From: Bacteroidota bacterium
Lineage (GTDB): Bacteria; Bacteroidota; Bacteroidia; Bacteroidales; Lentimicrobiaceae
Length of the DNA stretch: 64,000 nucleotides
Assembly: GCA_023417935.1 (NCBI GenBank)
Contig: JAEZDY010000014.1
Span: forward strand, 124,001-188,000
Direction of reading: 5' to 3'
Shown here: positions 35,232-45,375 of the stretch, piece by piece
How positions within the stretch are numbered: the first letter of the stretch is position 1
Layout of the letters: the number at the start of each line of letters is the position of its first letter
The notes under the pieces: model-generated
Seen by the model: only the letters and a program-made list of their open reading frames with translations
Databases searched by the model: none
Told to the model about the DNA's origin: nothing
Program-made: the position numbers and the translations under genes

Positions 35232-36719
35232 TTATTTACCGGAATGGGCACTTCCTACGCGTCCCATTGCACAGCGGAAACCTATGTAATTAGTAGCCTG
35301 GTCTTCATTCATATATCGACGAACTGCAGGGCTTAGGAAGTAAGCAGGATCTTTCCATGAACCACCTTTATAAACCCTTGATTTATCGCTGATAAGAGAT
35401 GTTTTACCAAACTCATACATCATATTTGTTGTGTTAACTGTGTCAGATGGTGGTGTTGACCAGTCAGGATTAATAGTTGACTGATAGTCACCATCAATGT
35501 AGTTGATCTGGTTTGCACTGCGATAATTATAGCGGTCTTTACTTTCTTCAGTGGTAACTTCACGATACTGGATTCTTCCAAGACTATCCTTTGGAGCAAG
35601 GAAACCTTCTTCATCAGTAACTTTTGTTGTGAACACGTTACCGCGGAAAGGAGCATAATCAGCCACATCCTCGTATGACAAAGGACGATAGACGTCAAGA
35701 ACCCACTCGGCAACATTACCTGCCATGTTATAGAGACCATAATCATTTGGCCAGTAGGTTGCAACTTCAGCAGGTAGGTCGGCGCCATCATTCAGGCTAC
35801 CGGCAACACCCATGTAGTCACCTCTGCCACGTTTAAAGTTAGCGAGGAACTGACCATAATATTTTTTCTCGTCACTACGAACAACAGTACCATTCCATGG
35901 ATATTGGCGGCGTTCAACAACGCGCTCATACAAGGTGTTTCCCACGAGGCCTAAAGCAGCGAATTCCCATTCAGCTTCAGTTGGCAGGCGATATTTTGGT
36001 ACCATGATACCATCCTCAAGGCGTGCGCGGCGTTCACCGGTACCGCTGGGGTTAAGATCTTTAAGTGGCTTATTAACAAGTCCTTCATACTGACCTGCAA
36101 GATATGCGTCGGTATTGAAGTTGTTCTGGTCTTGTTGGTCAGGGTCAAAATCAAGGATACCTTCTTTAATAAGGAGCATTTCATTTACCCTGTCGGTACG
36201 CCAGATACAATACTCATTAGCCTGCAACCAGGTTACACCTACTACCGGATAGTTTCTGTATGCCGGATGGCGGAAATATGTTTCAACAAGAGGTTCGTTG
36301 TATGCAAGTTTCTCTCTCCAAACGAGTGTATCAGGAAGAGCCTTGCGGTAGACTTCAGGATAATTGGTTCCGAAAACCCTGCTGAGCCAGTATAGGTACT
36401 CAACATAGTCAACATTTGCCACTTCAGTTTCATCAATATAGAAAGAAGGAACAGTAACCCTGCGTGCGATGTTATCCCAATCGTACATTGGATTGTCACT
36501 TGTGCGGCCCATAGTAAAGGTACCGCCTTCAATCATCACCAAACCGGGACCTAAGGGTTGACCACCCCATTTAGTATTAACTTCAAATCCCCCGTTTTTG
36601 GCATTGTTATACTCCCATCCGGTTGTTTTTGATTGCTCTTTCCGGCACGATGTACTTACCAGTAGCACCGCGGTAGCAAAAATGACTAATTTCAGATAAT
36701 TGTTGCTGTAGCTGATCAT
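35232..36719 (-). CDS. gldJ: T9SS/gliding lipoprotein GldJ-like (formylglycine-generating-enzyme fold)
   Basis: A 495-residue outer-membrane-facing lipoprotein. The signal peptide ends at the lipobox TSC (Cys25), followed by an FGE-sulfatase fold: GLVMIEGGTFTMG near residue 58, FYIDETEVANVDYVEYL, RNYPVVGVTWLQANEYC, YRLPTEAEWEFAA, YNMAGNVAEWVLDVYR and VYKGGSWKDPAYFLSPAVRR. GldJ and GldK share this fold; the neighbours PorU and PorP/SprF favour GldJ, and no gldLMN follow, which argues against GldK. It supports T9SS assembly. It is co-transcribed with the PorP/SprF-like gene 33 bases upstream. Confidence 0.78.
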   Translation of the reverse strand: MISYSNNYLKLVIFATAVLLVSTSCRKEQSKTTGWEYNNAKNGGFEVNTKWGGQPLGPGLVMIEGGTFTMGRTSDNPMYDWDNIARRVTVPSFYIDETEVANVDYVEYLYWLSRVFGTNYPEVYRKALPDTLVWREKLAYNEPLVETYFRHPAYRNYPVVGVTWLQANEYCIWRTDRVNEMLLIKEGILDFDPDQQDQNNFNTDAYLAGQYEGLVNKPLKDLNPSGTGERRARLEDGIMVPKYRLPTEAEWEFAALGLVGNTLYERVVERRQYPWNGTVVRSDEKKYYGQFLANFKRGRGDYMGVAGSLNDGADLPAEVATYWPNDYGLYNMAGNVAEWVLDVYRPLSYEDVADYAPFRGNVFTTKVTDEEGFLAPKDSLGRIQYREVTTEESKDRYNYRSANQINYIDGDYQSTINPDWSTPPSDTVNTTNMMYEFGKTSLISDKSRVYKGGSWKDPAYFLSPAVRRYMNEDQATNYIGFRCAMGRVGSAHSGK

Positions 36720-36752
36720 TTCAGGTATTATTGTTTTTTAATTTATTGTTAA

Positions 36753-37742
36753 CTAAAATCTTGGGCATTTTATTGCCTTTTGCTTAAAAGTTTTTTCCCG
36801 GCAGTCAAACTGGTATGTGAACGATAATTCATAGGCACCACCTGTTGCATTGGTAAGCTTGGAGATAGTATAGTCATAGCTGAAACCAACTTTAAGTTTC
36901 TGAGCCATAAAACCTACAAGAAGTATTACGGCATCAGGGTTTTCAAAATTGTGCCTGAACCATCCGCCTAACACCATTGGATACATATTCAGATACATTC
37001 CGGCATTCAATTGGTGGAACTCACCTTGCTGCTGGTACATGATGTTAGGTGAAAAACTGAGGTCTTCAACTTCAACAGCTCTGTTTAAACCGTTCAGGCC
37101 AATCAAAGCACCTGCATGAGCAGTTATTTTCATATCGAGCTTGCTGTCGCCATTACTATAATAAGAATTATCAGGCTCAGCCATGTGGTGAACAGCTATA
37201 CCTGCATATGAACGTTCATTATATCCAAGTAACATACCTGCTGAAAAATCTACCATACTAACTGTTAACCTGTCGGGAGGTGATTCAAGTGTTGCAGGCA
37301 AACCTCCGCCGGTGCTGTTAAGGTATTGATCTTCAAAAATAAATTTATCCCAGTTGAGTTTATTCTGTATATACGTGCCCTGAAACCCTGCATTCAGCGT
37401 AAGTTTTTTAGCAAGTTCCATTCTGAAGGAGTATAAACCGCTTACATTGGTAGAGGTCATTGCACCATCAGCCATATTTTCTGACATCACCATCACACCA
37501 ACACCACCTGATAAAGCCTGTACATACTGGTCATACGATAACGCGTAAGTAACGAACGTGCCCGCAAGTTTTGGCCATTGATTGCGGTAATTTAATGTTG
37601 CGCGTGGACAAATTTTAGATCCGGTTAATGCAGGGTTTAGGTACAGCGGGTTACCGTAGAACTGCGAAAATGATGGATCCTGAGCTCTTACAACACCCGA
37701 AGCGGCAAGAATCAGTATCAGAAAGAGTAGCTTTTTGTGCAT
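36753..37742 (-). CDS. PorP/SprF family outer-membrane protein (T9SS)
   Basis: A 329-residue outer-membrane beta-barrel. The signal peptide is MHKKLLFLILILAASGVVRAQ, followed at once by DPSFSQFYGNPLYLNPALTG, the diagnostic start of PorP/SprF. The barrel ends in alternating strands (KVGFSYDYTISKLTNATGGAYEL...TYQFDC). The frame runs upstream to 37922, but the ATG at 37742 begins the signal peptide and is preferred. In the T9SS it helps localise or fold cell-surface cargo at the outer membrane. It is divergent from the porU pair and precedes gldJ in an operon. Confidence 0.9.
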   Translation of the reverse strand: MHKKLLFLILILAASGVVRAQDPSFSQFYGNPLYLNPALTGSKICPRATLNYRNQWPKLAGTFVTYALSYDQYVQALSGGVGVMVMSENMADGAMTSTNVSGLYSFRMELAKKLTLNAGFQGTYIQNKLNWDKFIFEDQYLNSTGGGLPATLESPPDRLTVSMVDFSAGMLLGYNERSYAGIAVHHMAEPDNSYYSNGDSKLDMKITAHAGALIGLNGLNRAVEVEDLSFSPNIMYQQQGEFHQLNAGMYLNMYPMVLGGWFRHNFENPDAVILLVGFMAQKLKVGFSYDYTISKLTNATGGAYELSFTYQFDCREKTFKQKAIKCPRF

Positions 37743-38029
37743 ATAACCTATGGATTTTTCGACAGCCAATATTACGAATATTTTTAATATACCATCAATA
37801 CCGTTCAAAAAAACTACATTTTTGTTTTCAGCGGCAATAACAGCGCCATCTGTCCGTTTACATAAAATCAGTTGAGCGGCATGTAATCTGAAGCGAAGAT
37901 ATAAACAAATACGGCTCAACAATAGTTTCGTGTTTATTTTTATTGAATTAACTTATTATTGCATCTGTTTTACGCTTAAATCAACTCTTTATATTAGTCA
38001 AGTAATTACCTGCAAGTAACTAGCTGAAT

Positions 38030-41000
38030 ATGAGATATAAATACCAGGCCGCTTCTTTTATCATGACTTACTCCCGCTTAAGGCTCCTGATGGTCAATCT
38101 GGTATTGCTTCTCTCTTTCTTTGGTTTATCATTAAAAGGGCAAAATGTAACACGTTCTTACGCTACTTCTTCGCAATTATCTTCAGGGGCATGGACACGT
38201 ATTGCTGTTGATGCTTCCGGTATTTGCAGGCTCAGCTATCAGGACCTGTTGAATATGCAGATTCCTGTTGCAGGCATTGAGTCGTCAGCAATCAGGATCC
38301 ATGGTTTCGGAGGAATGTTACCCGAAAATGCAGGTGCCCCCCGTTACGATGATCTACCTGAGGTTGCTGTTCAGATGTTTGATGGCGGCGACAACCGCTT
38401 TGATCCCGGCGATTATCTCGTGTTTTATTCTTCGGGCCCACATGCATGGAGGTATAATAACCAGGCTTCTGCCTTTGAACATATTGTCAATATTTATTCT
38501 GACCAGGCATATTATTATATCACTGTAGGTAACACTCCCGGATTGAGGGTTCAACAGATGCAGCAGCCTGTTAATGCTGCCCAGGAAGTCAGGTTTTATG
38601 ATCATCGCGATGTTATCAGCCCCGAACTTTATAACCTTATTAAATCAGGTCGCGGTTGGTATGGCGACTTCTTTGACATTATAACCCAGCGTGATTATAA
38701 TTTTACACCTGTAAGTCTTCGCCAGGGTTCTGACCTGAAACTCCGTTTCAGTGTAGTTGCCCGCTCATCCTTTGGGTGTTCTTTTACGCTTGCTGTGGCC
38801 GGAAATAATTACACACTGCCTGTTTCGTCAGTTTCAAATGACTTCAATACCAATTATGCACATATTTCTACCAATCGCTTTGTTCAGCCGGCTCCTGCTG
38901 ATTTTAGTTCTGCAAGTGTGGTTTTTAATAAATCATCGGGCATGGATATTGGCTGGCTCAATTTTATTGAGGTCAACGCCGAAGCGCGTCTTCGATATAC
39001 AGGCCAGCAATTACCTTTCAGGAAGGTTGGACTTGAAGGGGAAGTGGAATATTTAATTGAAGGAGCCTCAGACGATATGTTTGTTTGGGAAATCACTGAT
39101 CCACTGAGGCCAAGGTTTATAAATGCCAACAATCAGGGGGGTATATTGCGATTCAAGGCAACTGCCGATACCTTACATGAGTATATTATCGCATCGGGTA
39201 GTAATATGATCACACCTGTTCTTATTGGCCAGGTTGGCAATCAGAACCTTCATGGCATGTCAACCCCACAAATGCTTATTATTGCGCCTCCTGAGTTTAT
39301 GAATGAGGCAGTAAGGCTGGCTACATTTCATGGACAGCACGACGATTTGAGCGTATCAGTTGTAACACCACAGTCAATATATAATGAGTTTTCTTCAGGA
39401 TCGCAGGATATAAGTGCGATACGCAATTTCATTAAGATGCTATGGCACAAGGCTGAACCAGCTAATTTGCCAAGGTATGTTTTGCTCTTTGGCGATGCAT
39501 CATATGACTTTAAGAATCGTGTTCCGGCAAATACAAACATCATACCTACTTACCAGTCCCCTGAATCACTTCATCCTGTCCATTCTTTGGCTACCGATGA
39601 TTTCTTCGTGTGCATTGACGATAATGAAGGTGGCAATTCAAACGATGGAGTTGATATTGGCATTGGTCGTTTACCAGTAAAGAATTCACAGGAGGCAACA
39701 ATGGCTGTTGATAAAATATTAAACTACGTAACTGCTACCGATAAAGTTCATGGCGATTGGCGTAACATAATCTCCTTTGTTGCTGATGATGGTGATGGAA
39801 ATATACACATGGATCAGGCTAACCAGATAGCTCAAATGATTGACACAGTATTCAGCAATTATAACACTGATAAGATATTCCTCGATGCATATGTACAAGA
39901 AAGTATGGCAGGTGGCCAACGATCGCCGGATGCAAATACTGCCATTAACCAGAGGGTGAACAAAGGTGCCCTGATCATAAATTACACCGGGCATGGTGGT
40001 GAAACAGGCTGGACCAAAGAGCAGATACTGGAGGTTAAAGATATCACTGACTGGACAAATTACGACAGGTTACCGGTGTTTATGACCGCCACCTGTGAAT
40101 TCAGCAGGTATGATGATCCGCTTAGGGTTTCGGGGGGTGAACATGCTTTCCTTAATCCGAAAGGTGGTGCTATTGCTCTGTTCACAACTGCCAGGCCTAC
40201 ATACGGTACTCCGAATTTTGAACTGGCAAAGAATTTTTATCGTACAGCCCTGCAGCCTATGAATGGTACAATGCCCCGGCTTGGCGACATTATCAGGATT
40301 GCAAAAGCCCAAAGCGGATCAGATAACAATACCAAGAAATTCGTATTACTCGGTGATCCTGCAATGACTATGGCATACCCTGAACTTGAGGTTTTAACCA
40401 CTTCCATTAATGGGGTCACTGTTTCAGAAAAAGCTGATACTATAAGTGCCCTCGAGGAAGTTATTATTAGAGGAGTTATTTCTGACAAAAATGGACAGAC
40501 GGTTAGTGACTTTAATGGTATGATAATGACTACTGTTTACGACAAGGAAAGTAACATTGAAACATTTGGTACCCAGGAAAGTGGTGTAATGTCATTTACA
40601 CTTCGTAAGAATATCATTCATAAAGGACGTGCCGAAGTTATTAATGGTGAATTCAATTTATCCCTTATTGTTCCAAGAGATATTGCATATCAGTATGGCC
40701 CCGGTAAAATTAGCTATTATGCAACCAATGGAACAACTGATGCAGCAGGGCATTACAAAAATCTTATTGTTGGTGGTATCGGTGGTAATCTAAACGACCA
40801 TGAAGGCCCGGAAGTTACACTCTATATAAACGACAGCAGTTTTAAAGCAGGTGGTTTTACTGATCCCAATCCGGTACTGCTTGCCTATATTAAGGACCAT
40901 AGTGGTATTAATACGATTGGTAACAGCATTGGACATGACATAGTTGCCATTCTCGATAATAACACCCAGCATCCGTACATCCTGAACGACTATTATCAGG

Positions 41001-41458
41001 CTGACATGAACACTTATAAGAGTGGATCACTAATGTTCCCGTTCTTTAATCTTGCACCAGGTTCTCATACAGTAAGCCTTCGAATTTGGGATGTAAATAA
41101 TAACTCATCGGAAATTACAACCCACTTTGTAGTAGCACCTGATAATCAGCTTGTACTTAATGAAATTGAAGCATGGCCTAATCCTATGATCAATGAAATA
41201 GATTTTGCTATAGGCCACAACCAGGCTGGCAGGGAACTTAAGGCTGAGCTGTCTGTTTATAATCTATCGGGGAATAAAGTGGCTACCATTAAAAGAAATA
41301 TCTTTGCAGGTGGCTACCGTACATCATTATTCAGGTGGAATGGCGAAGGCACGTCAGGTAGTTTGCTTTCATCAGGATTTTATATAGCAAAACTTCGTAT
41401 TGAAACTCCCGAAGGTTTAGTATCCGATAAATCAATCAAGATCATAATAGCTCGTTAA
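38030..41458 (+). CDS. porU: PorU-type T9SS sortase/C25-family peptidase, copy 1 (short N-terminus)
   Basis: A 1142-residue secreted protein with an N-terminal signal segment (VNLVLLLSFFGLSLKGQ), a gingipain-like C25 peptidase domain, and a C-terminal T9SS-type sorting domain (PNPMINEIDF...GFYIAKLRIE). The catalytic dyad is intact: His655 in NYTGHGGETGW and Cys689 in FMTATCEFSRYDD. LLFGDASYDFKNR and FVLLGDPAMTMAYP also match PorU. PorU cuts the sorting tail from cargo and attaches A-LPS. It lacks roughly 150 N-terminal residues seen in copy 2, so it may be the shorter, more specialised paralogue. It lies 9 bases before copy 2. Confidence 0.88.
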   Translation: MRYKYQAASFIMTYSRLRLLMVNLVLLLSFFGLSLKGQNVTRSYATSSQLSSGAWTRIAVDASGICRLSYQDLLNMQIPVAGIESSAIRIHGFGGMLPENAGAPRYDDLPEVAVQMFDGGDNRFDPGDYLVFYSSGPHAWRYNNQASAFEHIVNIYSDQAYYYITVGNTPGLRVQQMQQPVNAAQEVRFYDHRDVISPELYNLIKSGRGWYGDFFDIITQRDYNFTPVSLRQGSDLKLRFSVVARSSFGCSFTLAVAGNNYTLPVSSVSNDFNTNYAHISTNRFVQPAPADFSSASVVFNKSSGMDIGWLNFIEVNAEARLRYTGQQLPFRKVGLEGEVEYLIEGASDDMFVWEITDPLRPRFINANNQGGILRFKATADTLHEYIIASGSNMITPVLIGQVGNQNLHGMSTPQMLIIAPPEFMNEAVRLATFHGQHDDLSVSVVTPQSIYNEFSSGSQDISAIRNFIKMLWHKAEPANLPRYVLLFGDASYDFKNRVPANTNIIPTYQSPESLHPVHSLATDDFFVCIDDNEGGNSNDGVDIGIGRLPVKNSQEATMAVDKILNYVTATDKVHGDWRNIISFVADDGDGNIHMDQANQIAQMIDTVFSNYNTDKIFLDAYVQESMAGGQRSPDANTAINQRVNKGALIINYTGHGGETGWTKEQILEVKDITDWTNYDRLPVFMTATCEFSRYDDPLRVSGGEHAFLNPKGGAIALFTTARPTYGTPNFELAKNFYRTALQPMNGTMPRLGDIIRIAKAQSGSDNNTKKFVLLGDPAMTMAYPELEVLTTSINGVTVSEKADTISALEEVIIRGVISDKNGQTVSDFNGMIMTTVYDKESNIETFGTQESGVMSFTLRKNIIHKGRAEVINGEFNLSLIVPRDIAYQYGPGKISYYATNGTTDAAGHYKNLIVGGIGGNLNDHEGPEVTLYINDSSFKAGGFTDPNPVLLAYIKDHSGINTIGNSIGHDIVAILDNNTQHPYILNDYYQADMNTYKSGSLMFPFFNLAPGSHTVSLRIWDVNNNSSEITTHFVVAPDNQLVLNEIEAWPNPMINEIDFAIGHNQAGRELKAELSVYNLSGNKVATIKRNIFAGGYRTSLFRWNGEGTSGSLLSSGFYIAKLRIETPEGLVSDKSIKIIIAR

Positions 41459-41467
41459 CTGAATTTT

Positions 41468-44400
41468 ATGACTCAACCATATACTATGAAAATGCCCCAC
41501 CTTATTCTGTTAACTGTACTGCTTGCTTTTCTGCAAACTGCGAATGCACAGAAAATTACAGTACAGCCTGTTTGGGAAGAACCAGCTAAGATAGTAAAGG
41601 GTAATGACACGCCTGTGTTTGCTCCCTCATTTGAAAATGCTCAATATTCCGGTCTCCCTGAAAGCATTCTGCCGGCTTTCAATAAAAGAATTTCTGTTCC
41701 AAGGGGAACTACTTCTGTAAGTATAACCCTTGATAGTCTTGTTTTTGCACCATTCACGCCAGAAGAAATAGCTACTATTGAAGGCATTGACCTGCCTGCA
41801 AAACCTGAAGCCAGGGTTTCACTTATGACCGAAAATGGCAATCCATATGCTGTGGTTTCTGTTGATCCTTTTGGGCTGGACCCCAATACCGGTAATTATG
41901 CAAAACTTGCATCATTTGATATAGATATCAAAACCAGTGTTGCTGATTCAGGTGATTCTATAAGGCCTACACGGTTTTACGCTGCCAATTCCCGACTTGT
42001 GTATGGTGATTGGTTTAAATTGTGGGTTCGGCAAACCGGTATTCACAAGATCACCTATGAAGAAATGCGTAATATGGGCATGCATGTTGATGGCATCAAT
42101 CCTGACTATATTAGTATGTTTGGAAGAGGTGGAGCTATAATGAGTGAAACAGCCGGAACAGGCAAGTATGATGATCTGACTGAAATATCAATAAGAGTAG
42201 TATCTGCCAGTCCAGGCACCTTTAAACCCGGCGATTATGTTCTCTTCTATGCTGAAGGACCGGTTACGTGGAAGTTAAATCCTTTAACAGGTCGCCTTGA
42301 CCATGCCACACATCTCTATACTGATGTTATTGGGTATTTCATAACAGTAGCAAATTATCCGGGTAAACGTATCCCACAGGCTGATCCCGTTACAGCGCAA
42401 TCAAATATTCAAACCAGCAATTATACAGCAGTTGGTGTTTATGAGAAAGAAGATTACAGCCTGATCAAGAGTGGTAGAAAATGGTTCAGCCATAAGTTTG
42501 ATAACTACACCCGCAGCATAACCCTCCCTGATTTTAATTTTCCCGACATAGATCTCACTGTGCCGGTGATCATGGGCTTTGGTGTAGCAGGACGCTCAAC
42601 AGAGCAAATGTCAATCAAAATTGCCGTAAACGGGCAGATTGTGAACACTACCAACATTGCCAAATATTCGAGTATTAATGACTATGCACGAGAGTTAGCT
42701 TCATCCCAGAGTTTCACTGCTTCATCAGGTAAACTCTCAGTAACAGTACAAATGGATCCACCCAATAGCGGTACTCTTGGCTGGCTTGACTATATATTGT
42801 TTAATGTACGCAGCAAGCTAAAATTCCGTGGATCACAAATGAACTTTTGCGATCCACAAACCATAGGTGTTGACAATATTGCAAATTTTGCACTGGAAAC
42901 TGACCAGCAAAACATTGAAATATGGGACGTTACCAATCATTCATACGTACATCGTATACCCACAGCTCTCATAGGTAACAAGATAAATTTCAAAGTTCAC
43001 ACTTCAAGGTTGAGGGAGTTTATTGCCTTCGACGGAGCTTCATTCTTCACACCTGAATTTGCTGGTAAAGTGCCTAACCAGGATCTGCACGCTATAGGTA
43101 ACCATGATATGATTATTGTTACCCATCCATCACTTCGTTCACAGGCAAACAGACTAGCCAAACTCCATAACAACCTTGGAGAACTAAGCGTAAAAGTGGT
43201 TTCATTGCCCGATATTTATAATGAATTTTCATCGGGTCATCAGGATATTACTGCAATTCGTGATTTTATGAAGATGCTCTATGACAGGAGCAATGCTGAA
43301 GGCAGCGCTGAAGGAAATCCCCGTTATCTGTTGCTTTTTGGAAATGCATCATACGATGTGAAGGACAGGATATTTAATAATTCAAACCTGATACCTACCT
43401 ATCAGGGCTATAATTCGGTTGCACCAACATCATCATTCCTTACTGATGATTACTTTGGCATGCTTGACGATGGCGAAGGTGGCGGTATCAACGTAAATGG
43501 ACTTATTGATGTTGCTGTTGGGCGATTACCGGTAAGGACATTAGAGCAGGCTACCGATGTAGTCAACAAAATTGAGGCATACCTTACCAATAATCCTGCA
43601 ACACACGGTGATTGGCGCAATAATATTATGGTAATTGGCGATGACGAAGATAATAACGCACATTTCAACCAGGCCGAAAGGTTATGTGATATTATAGATG
43701 AAGATCATAGTATATTCAATGTAAACAAAGTGCATTTCGATGCTTTCAGGCAAAACAGAACCCCCGGGGGAGGTAGATATCCCGACGTTAACAGGGAACT
43801 TAATTCTCAGGTAGATAAAGGTGTGCTGATCACAAACTATATTGGACATGGAGGTGAATTAGGCTGGGCTGATGAAAGGGTGCTTGAAATTTCAGATATC
43901 ATGGCATGGAAGAACTTTAACAGAATGGGTCTGTTCTTTACTGCCACTTGTGAATTTTCACGATTCGACAATCCGCAGCATACCTCTGCAGGGGAACTCG
44001 TATTCCTTAACCCCCTCGGTGGTGCAGTAGCTATGATCACTACTACCCGACTTGCTTATGCATCAACCAATGAAAACCTGAACGAGAGTTTTATTGATAC
44101 TGTGCTCAATAAAACAGGCGGAATACCACGGATGGGTGATATCATAAAATATACCAAGAATGACAATTCTGCTTCGCCCAATGTAAGGCATCTTACCCTT
44201 TTCGGTGACCCGGCCCTTCCAATGCCTTTACCTAAATACAATGTGGTAACAACATCTATGGTAGATCCTGTAACACTAATGGCTACTGATACACTTTCAG
44301 CCAACGGTAAGATCACGCTGACAGGAGAGGTGCAGGATCATAACAATAACACACTGAATAGCTTTAACGGTGAGGTTTATGTTAAGGTGTTTGACAAAGA

Positions 44401-45319
44401 AGCAACAGTAAGAACCCTCGGACAGGATCTAAAGAGTTTTGCTGTAAACTTTAAAGTGCAGAAAAACGTCATTTACCAGGGAAAAGCTAGAGTTGAAAAC
44501 GGTATTTTCAGTATTACATTCCCTGTGCCCCGTGATATTGATTATAATTTTGGACATGGGAAAATAAGCTATTACGCTACTGATGGCGTTGATGATGCAA
44601 ACGGGTTCTATACCGACTTTGTTATAGGAGGATCAAAAGCCACAACTGATGTTGATGATAAAGGCCCTGATATTACATTGTTTATAAATGACACTACGTT
44701 TATTGAAGGGGATCTTACAAGCGAGAATCCTAAATTACTGGTAAAGTTATTTGATGAGAGTGGTATCAATACCCTGGGTAATGGTGTTGGGCATGATTTG
44801 ATAGCTGTTCTTGACCAAAACGATTACACCTCAGTATTATTAAATGATTTTTATTCCGCTGATCTCGACAGTTATCAGTCAGGCTGGGCAAAGTACCACT
44901 TCTTTAATCTAACTGACGGGCCACACTCAATAACCGTTAAGGCATGGGATGTCTTTAACAATTCATCTGAAGCTACAGTGAATTTTGTGGTTAAACATGA
45001 TATCAGGCTTGATATTGATGATGTTATCGCCTACCCTAATCCTTCTAAAGGCAAGGTGTGGTTTCGCTTTAAACATAATCTCTTCGATGCGATCCTGAAT
45101 CTTGAAATAGAGATTTATAATTCTACTGGAACTTTAGTCAGGGTTCTAAGTCCGGGCAAAGTAACGGCCTCAGGGTATGTTGTTGATGAAATAGCATGGG
45201 ACGGACTATCGACTGATGGATCAGTTTTAAGGAACGGTCTCTATGTTTGCAGGGTAAAAGTGCTTGACCGCAACGGATACTCATCGGCACACACCGTAAA
45301 GGTATTGATGGCTAAATAA
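41468..45319 (+). CDS. porU: PorU-type T9SS sortase/C25-family peptidase, copy 2 (full length)
   Basis: A 1283-residue secreted protein: signal peptide (LILLTVLLAFLQTANA), a propeptide-like region with GLPESILPAFNKRISVPRGTT, a middle beta-rich part, the C25 peptidase domain and a C-terminal sorting domain (YPNPSKGKVWFRF...GLYVCRVKVL). His794 in NYIGHGGELGW and Cys828 in FFTATCEFSRFDN form the dyad with the same spacing (34) as copy 1. Its length and N-terminal domain match the standard PorU better than copy 1. The ATG at 41486 (MKMPH) is an alternative start. The two copies align throughout, including LLFGNASYDVKDR and LTLFGDPALPMPLP. Confidence 0.9.
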   Translation: MTQPYTMKMPHLILLTVLLAFLQTANAQKITVQPVWEEPAKIVKGNDTPVFAPSFENAQYSGLPESILPAFNKRISVPRGTTSVSITLDSLVFAPFTPEEIATIEGIDLPAKPEARVSLMTENGNPYAVVSVDPFGLDPNTGNYAKLASFDIDIKTSVADSGDSIRPTRFYAANSRLVYGDWFKLWVRQTGIHKITYEEMRNMGMHVDGINPDYISMFGRGGAIMSETAGTGKYDDLTEISIRVVSASPGTFKPGDYVLFYAEGPVTWKLNPLTGRLDHATHLYTDVIGYFITVANYPGKRIPQADPVTAQSNIQTSNYTAVGVYEKEDYSLIKSGRKWFSHKFDNYTRSITLPDFNFPDIDLTVPVIMGFGVAGRSTEQMSIKIAVNGQIVNTTNIAKYSSINDYARELASSQSFTASSGKLSVTVQMDPPNSGTLGWLDYILFNVRSKLKFRGSQMNFCDPQTIGVDNIANFALETDQQNIEIWDVTNHSYVHRIPTALIGNKINFKVHTSRLREFIAFDGASFFTPEFAGKVPNQDLHAIGNHDMIIVTHPSLRSQANRLAKLHNNLGELSVKVVSLPDIYNEFSSGHQDITAIRDFMKMLYDRSNAEGSAEGNPRYLLLFGNASYDVKDRIFNNSNLIPTYQGYNSVAPTSSFLTDDYFGMLDDGEGGGINVNGLIDVAVGRLPVRTLEQATDVVNKIEAYLTNNPATHGDWRNNIMVIGDDEDNNAHFNQAERLCDIIDEDHSIFNVNKVHFDAFRQNRTPGGGRYPDVNRELNSQVDKGVLITNYIGHGGELGWADERVLEISDIMAWKNFNRMGLFFTATCEFSRFDNPQHTSAGELVFLNPLGGAVAMITTTRLAYASTNENLNESFIDTVLNKTGGIPRMGDIIKYTKNDNSASPNVRHLTLFGDPALPMPLPKYNVVTTSMVDPVTLMATDTLSANGKITLTGEVQDHNNNTLNSFNGEVYVKVFDKEATVRTLGQDLKSFAVNFKVQKNVIYQGKARVENGIFSITFPVPRDIDYNFGHGKISYYATDGVDDANGFYTDFVIGGSKATTDVDDKGPDITLFINDTTFIEGDLTSENPKLLVKLFDESGINTLGNGVGHDLIAVLDQNDYTSVLLNDFYSADLDSYQSGWAKYHFFNLTDGPHSITVKAWDVFNNSSEATVNFVVKHDIRLDIDDVIAYPNPSKGKVWFRFKHNLFDAILNLEIEIYNSTGTLVRVLSPGKVTASGYVVDEIAWDGLSTDGSVLRNGLYVCRVKVLDRNGYSSAHTVKVLMAK

Positions 45320-45335
45320 TAAAGCAGGCTTAAAG

Positions 45336-45357
45336 ATGCAGGTATTTACACCTGCAT
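45336..45357. terminator. Putative bidirectional terminator between the second porU and the PlsC gene
   Basis: ATGCAGGT and ACCTGCAT pair around a 6-base loop in the 56-base gap between the convergent genes. The T-run is weak on both strands, so the call rests on position and stem only. Confidence 0.45.
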
Positions 45358-45375
45358 GATAACCTTATGATTTAT

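Noticed and set aside
35232..36719. GldK/PorK instead of GldJ
   Set aside because: Same fold, but no gldLMN follows and the neighbours are PorU and PorP/SprF; kept as GldJ with moderate confidence.
37743..37922. Longer PorP/SprF start upstream
   Set aside because: The extra 60 residues are not typical and a clean signal peptide begins at 37742.
38268..41030. Several open frames of 60-100 codons antisense or out of frame to porU copy 1
   Set aside because: They lie wholly within a strong coding gene with clear motifs, so they are shadows.
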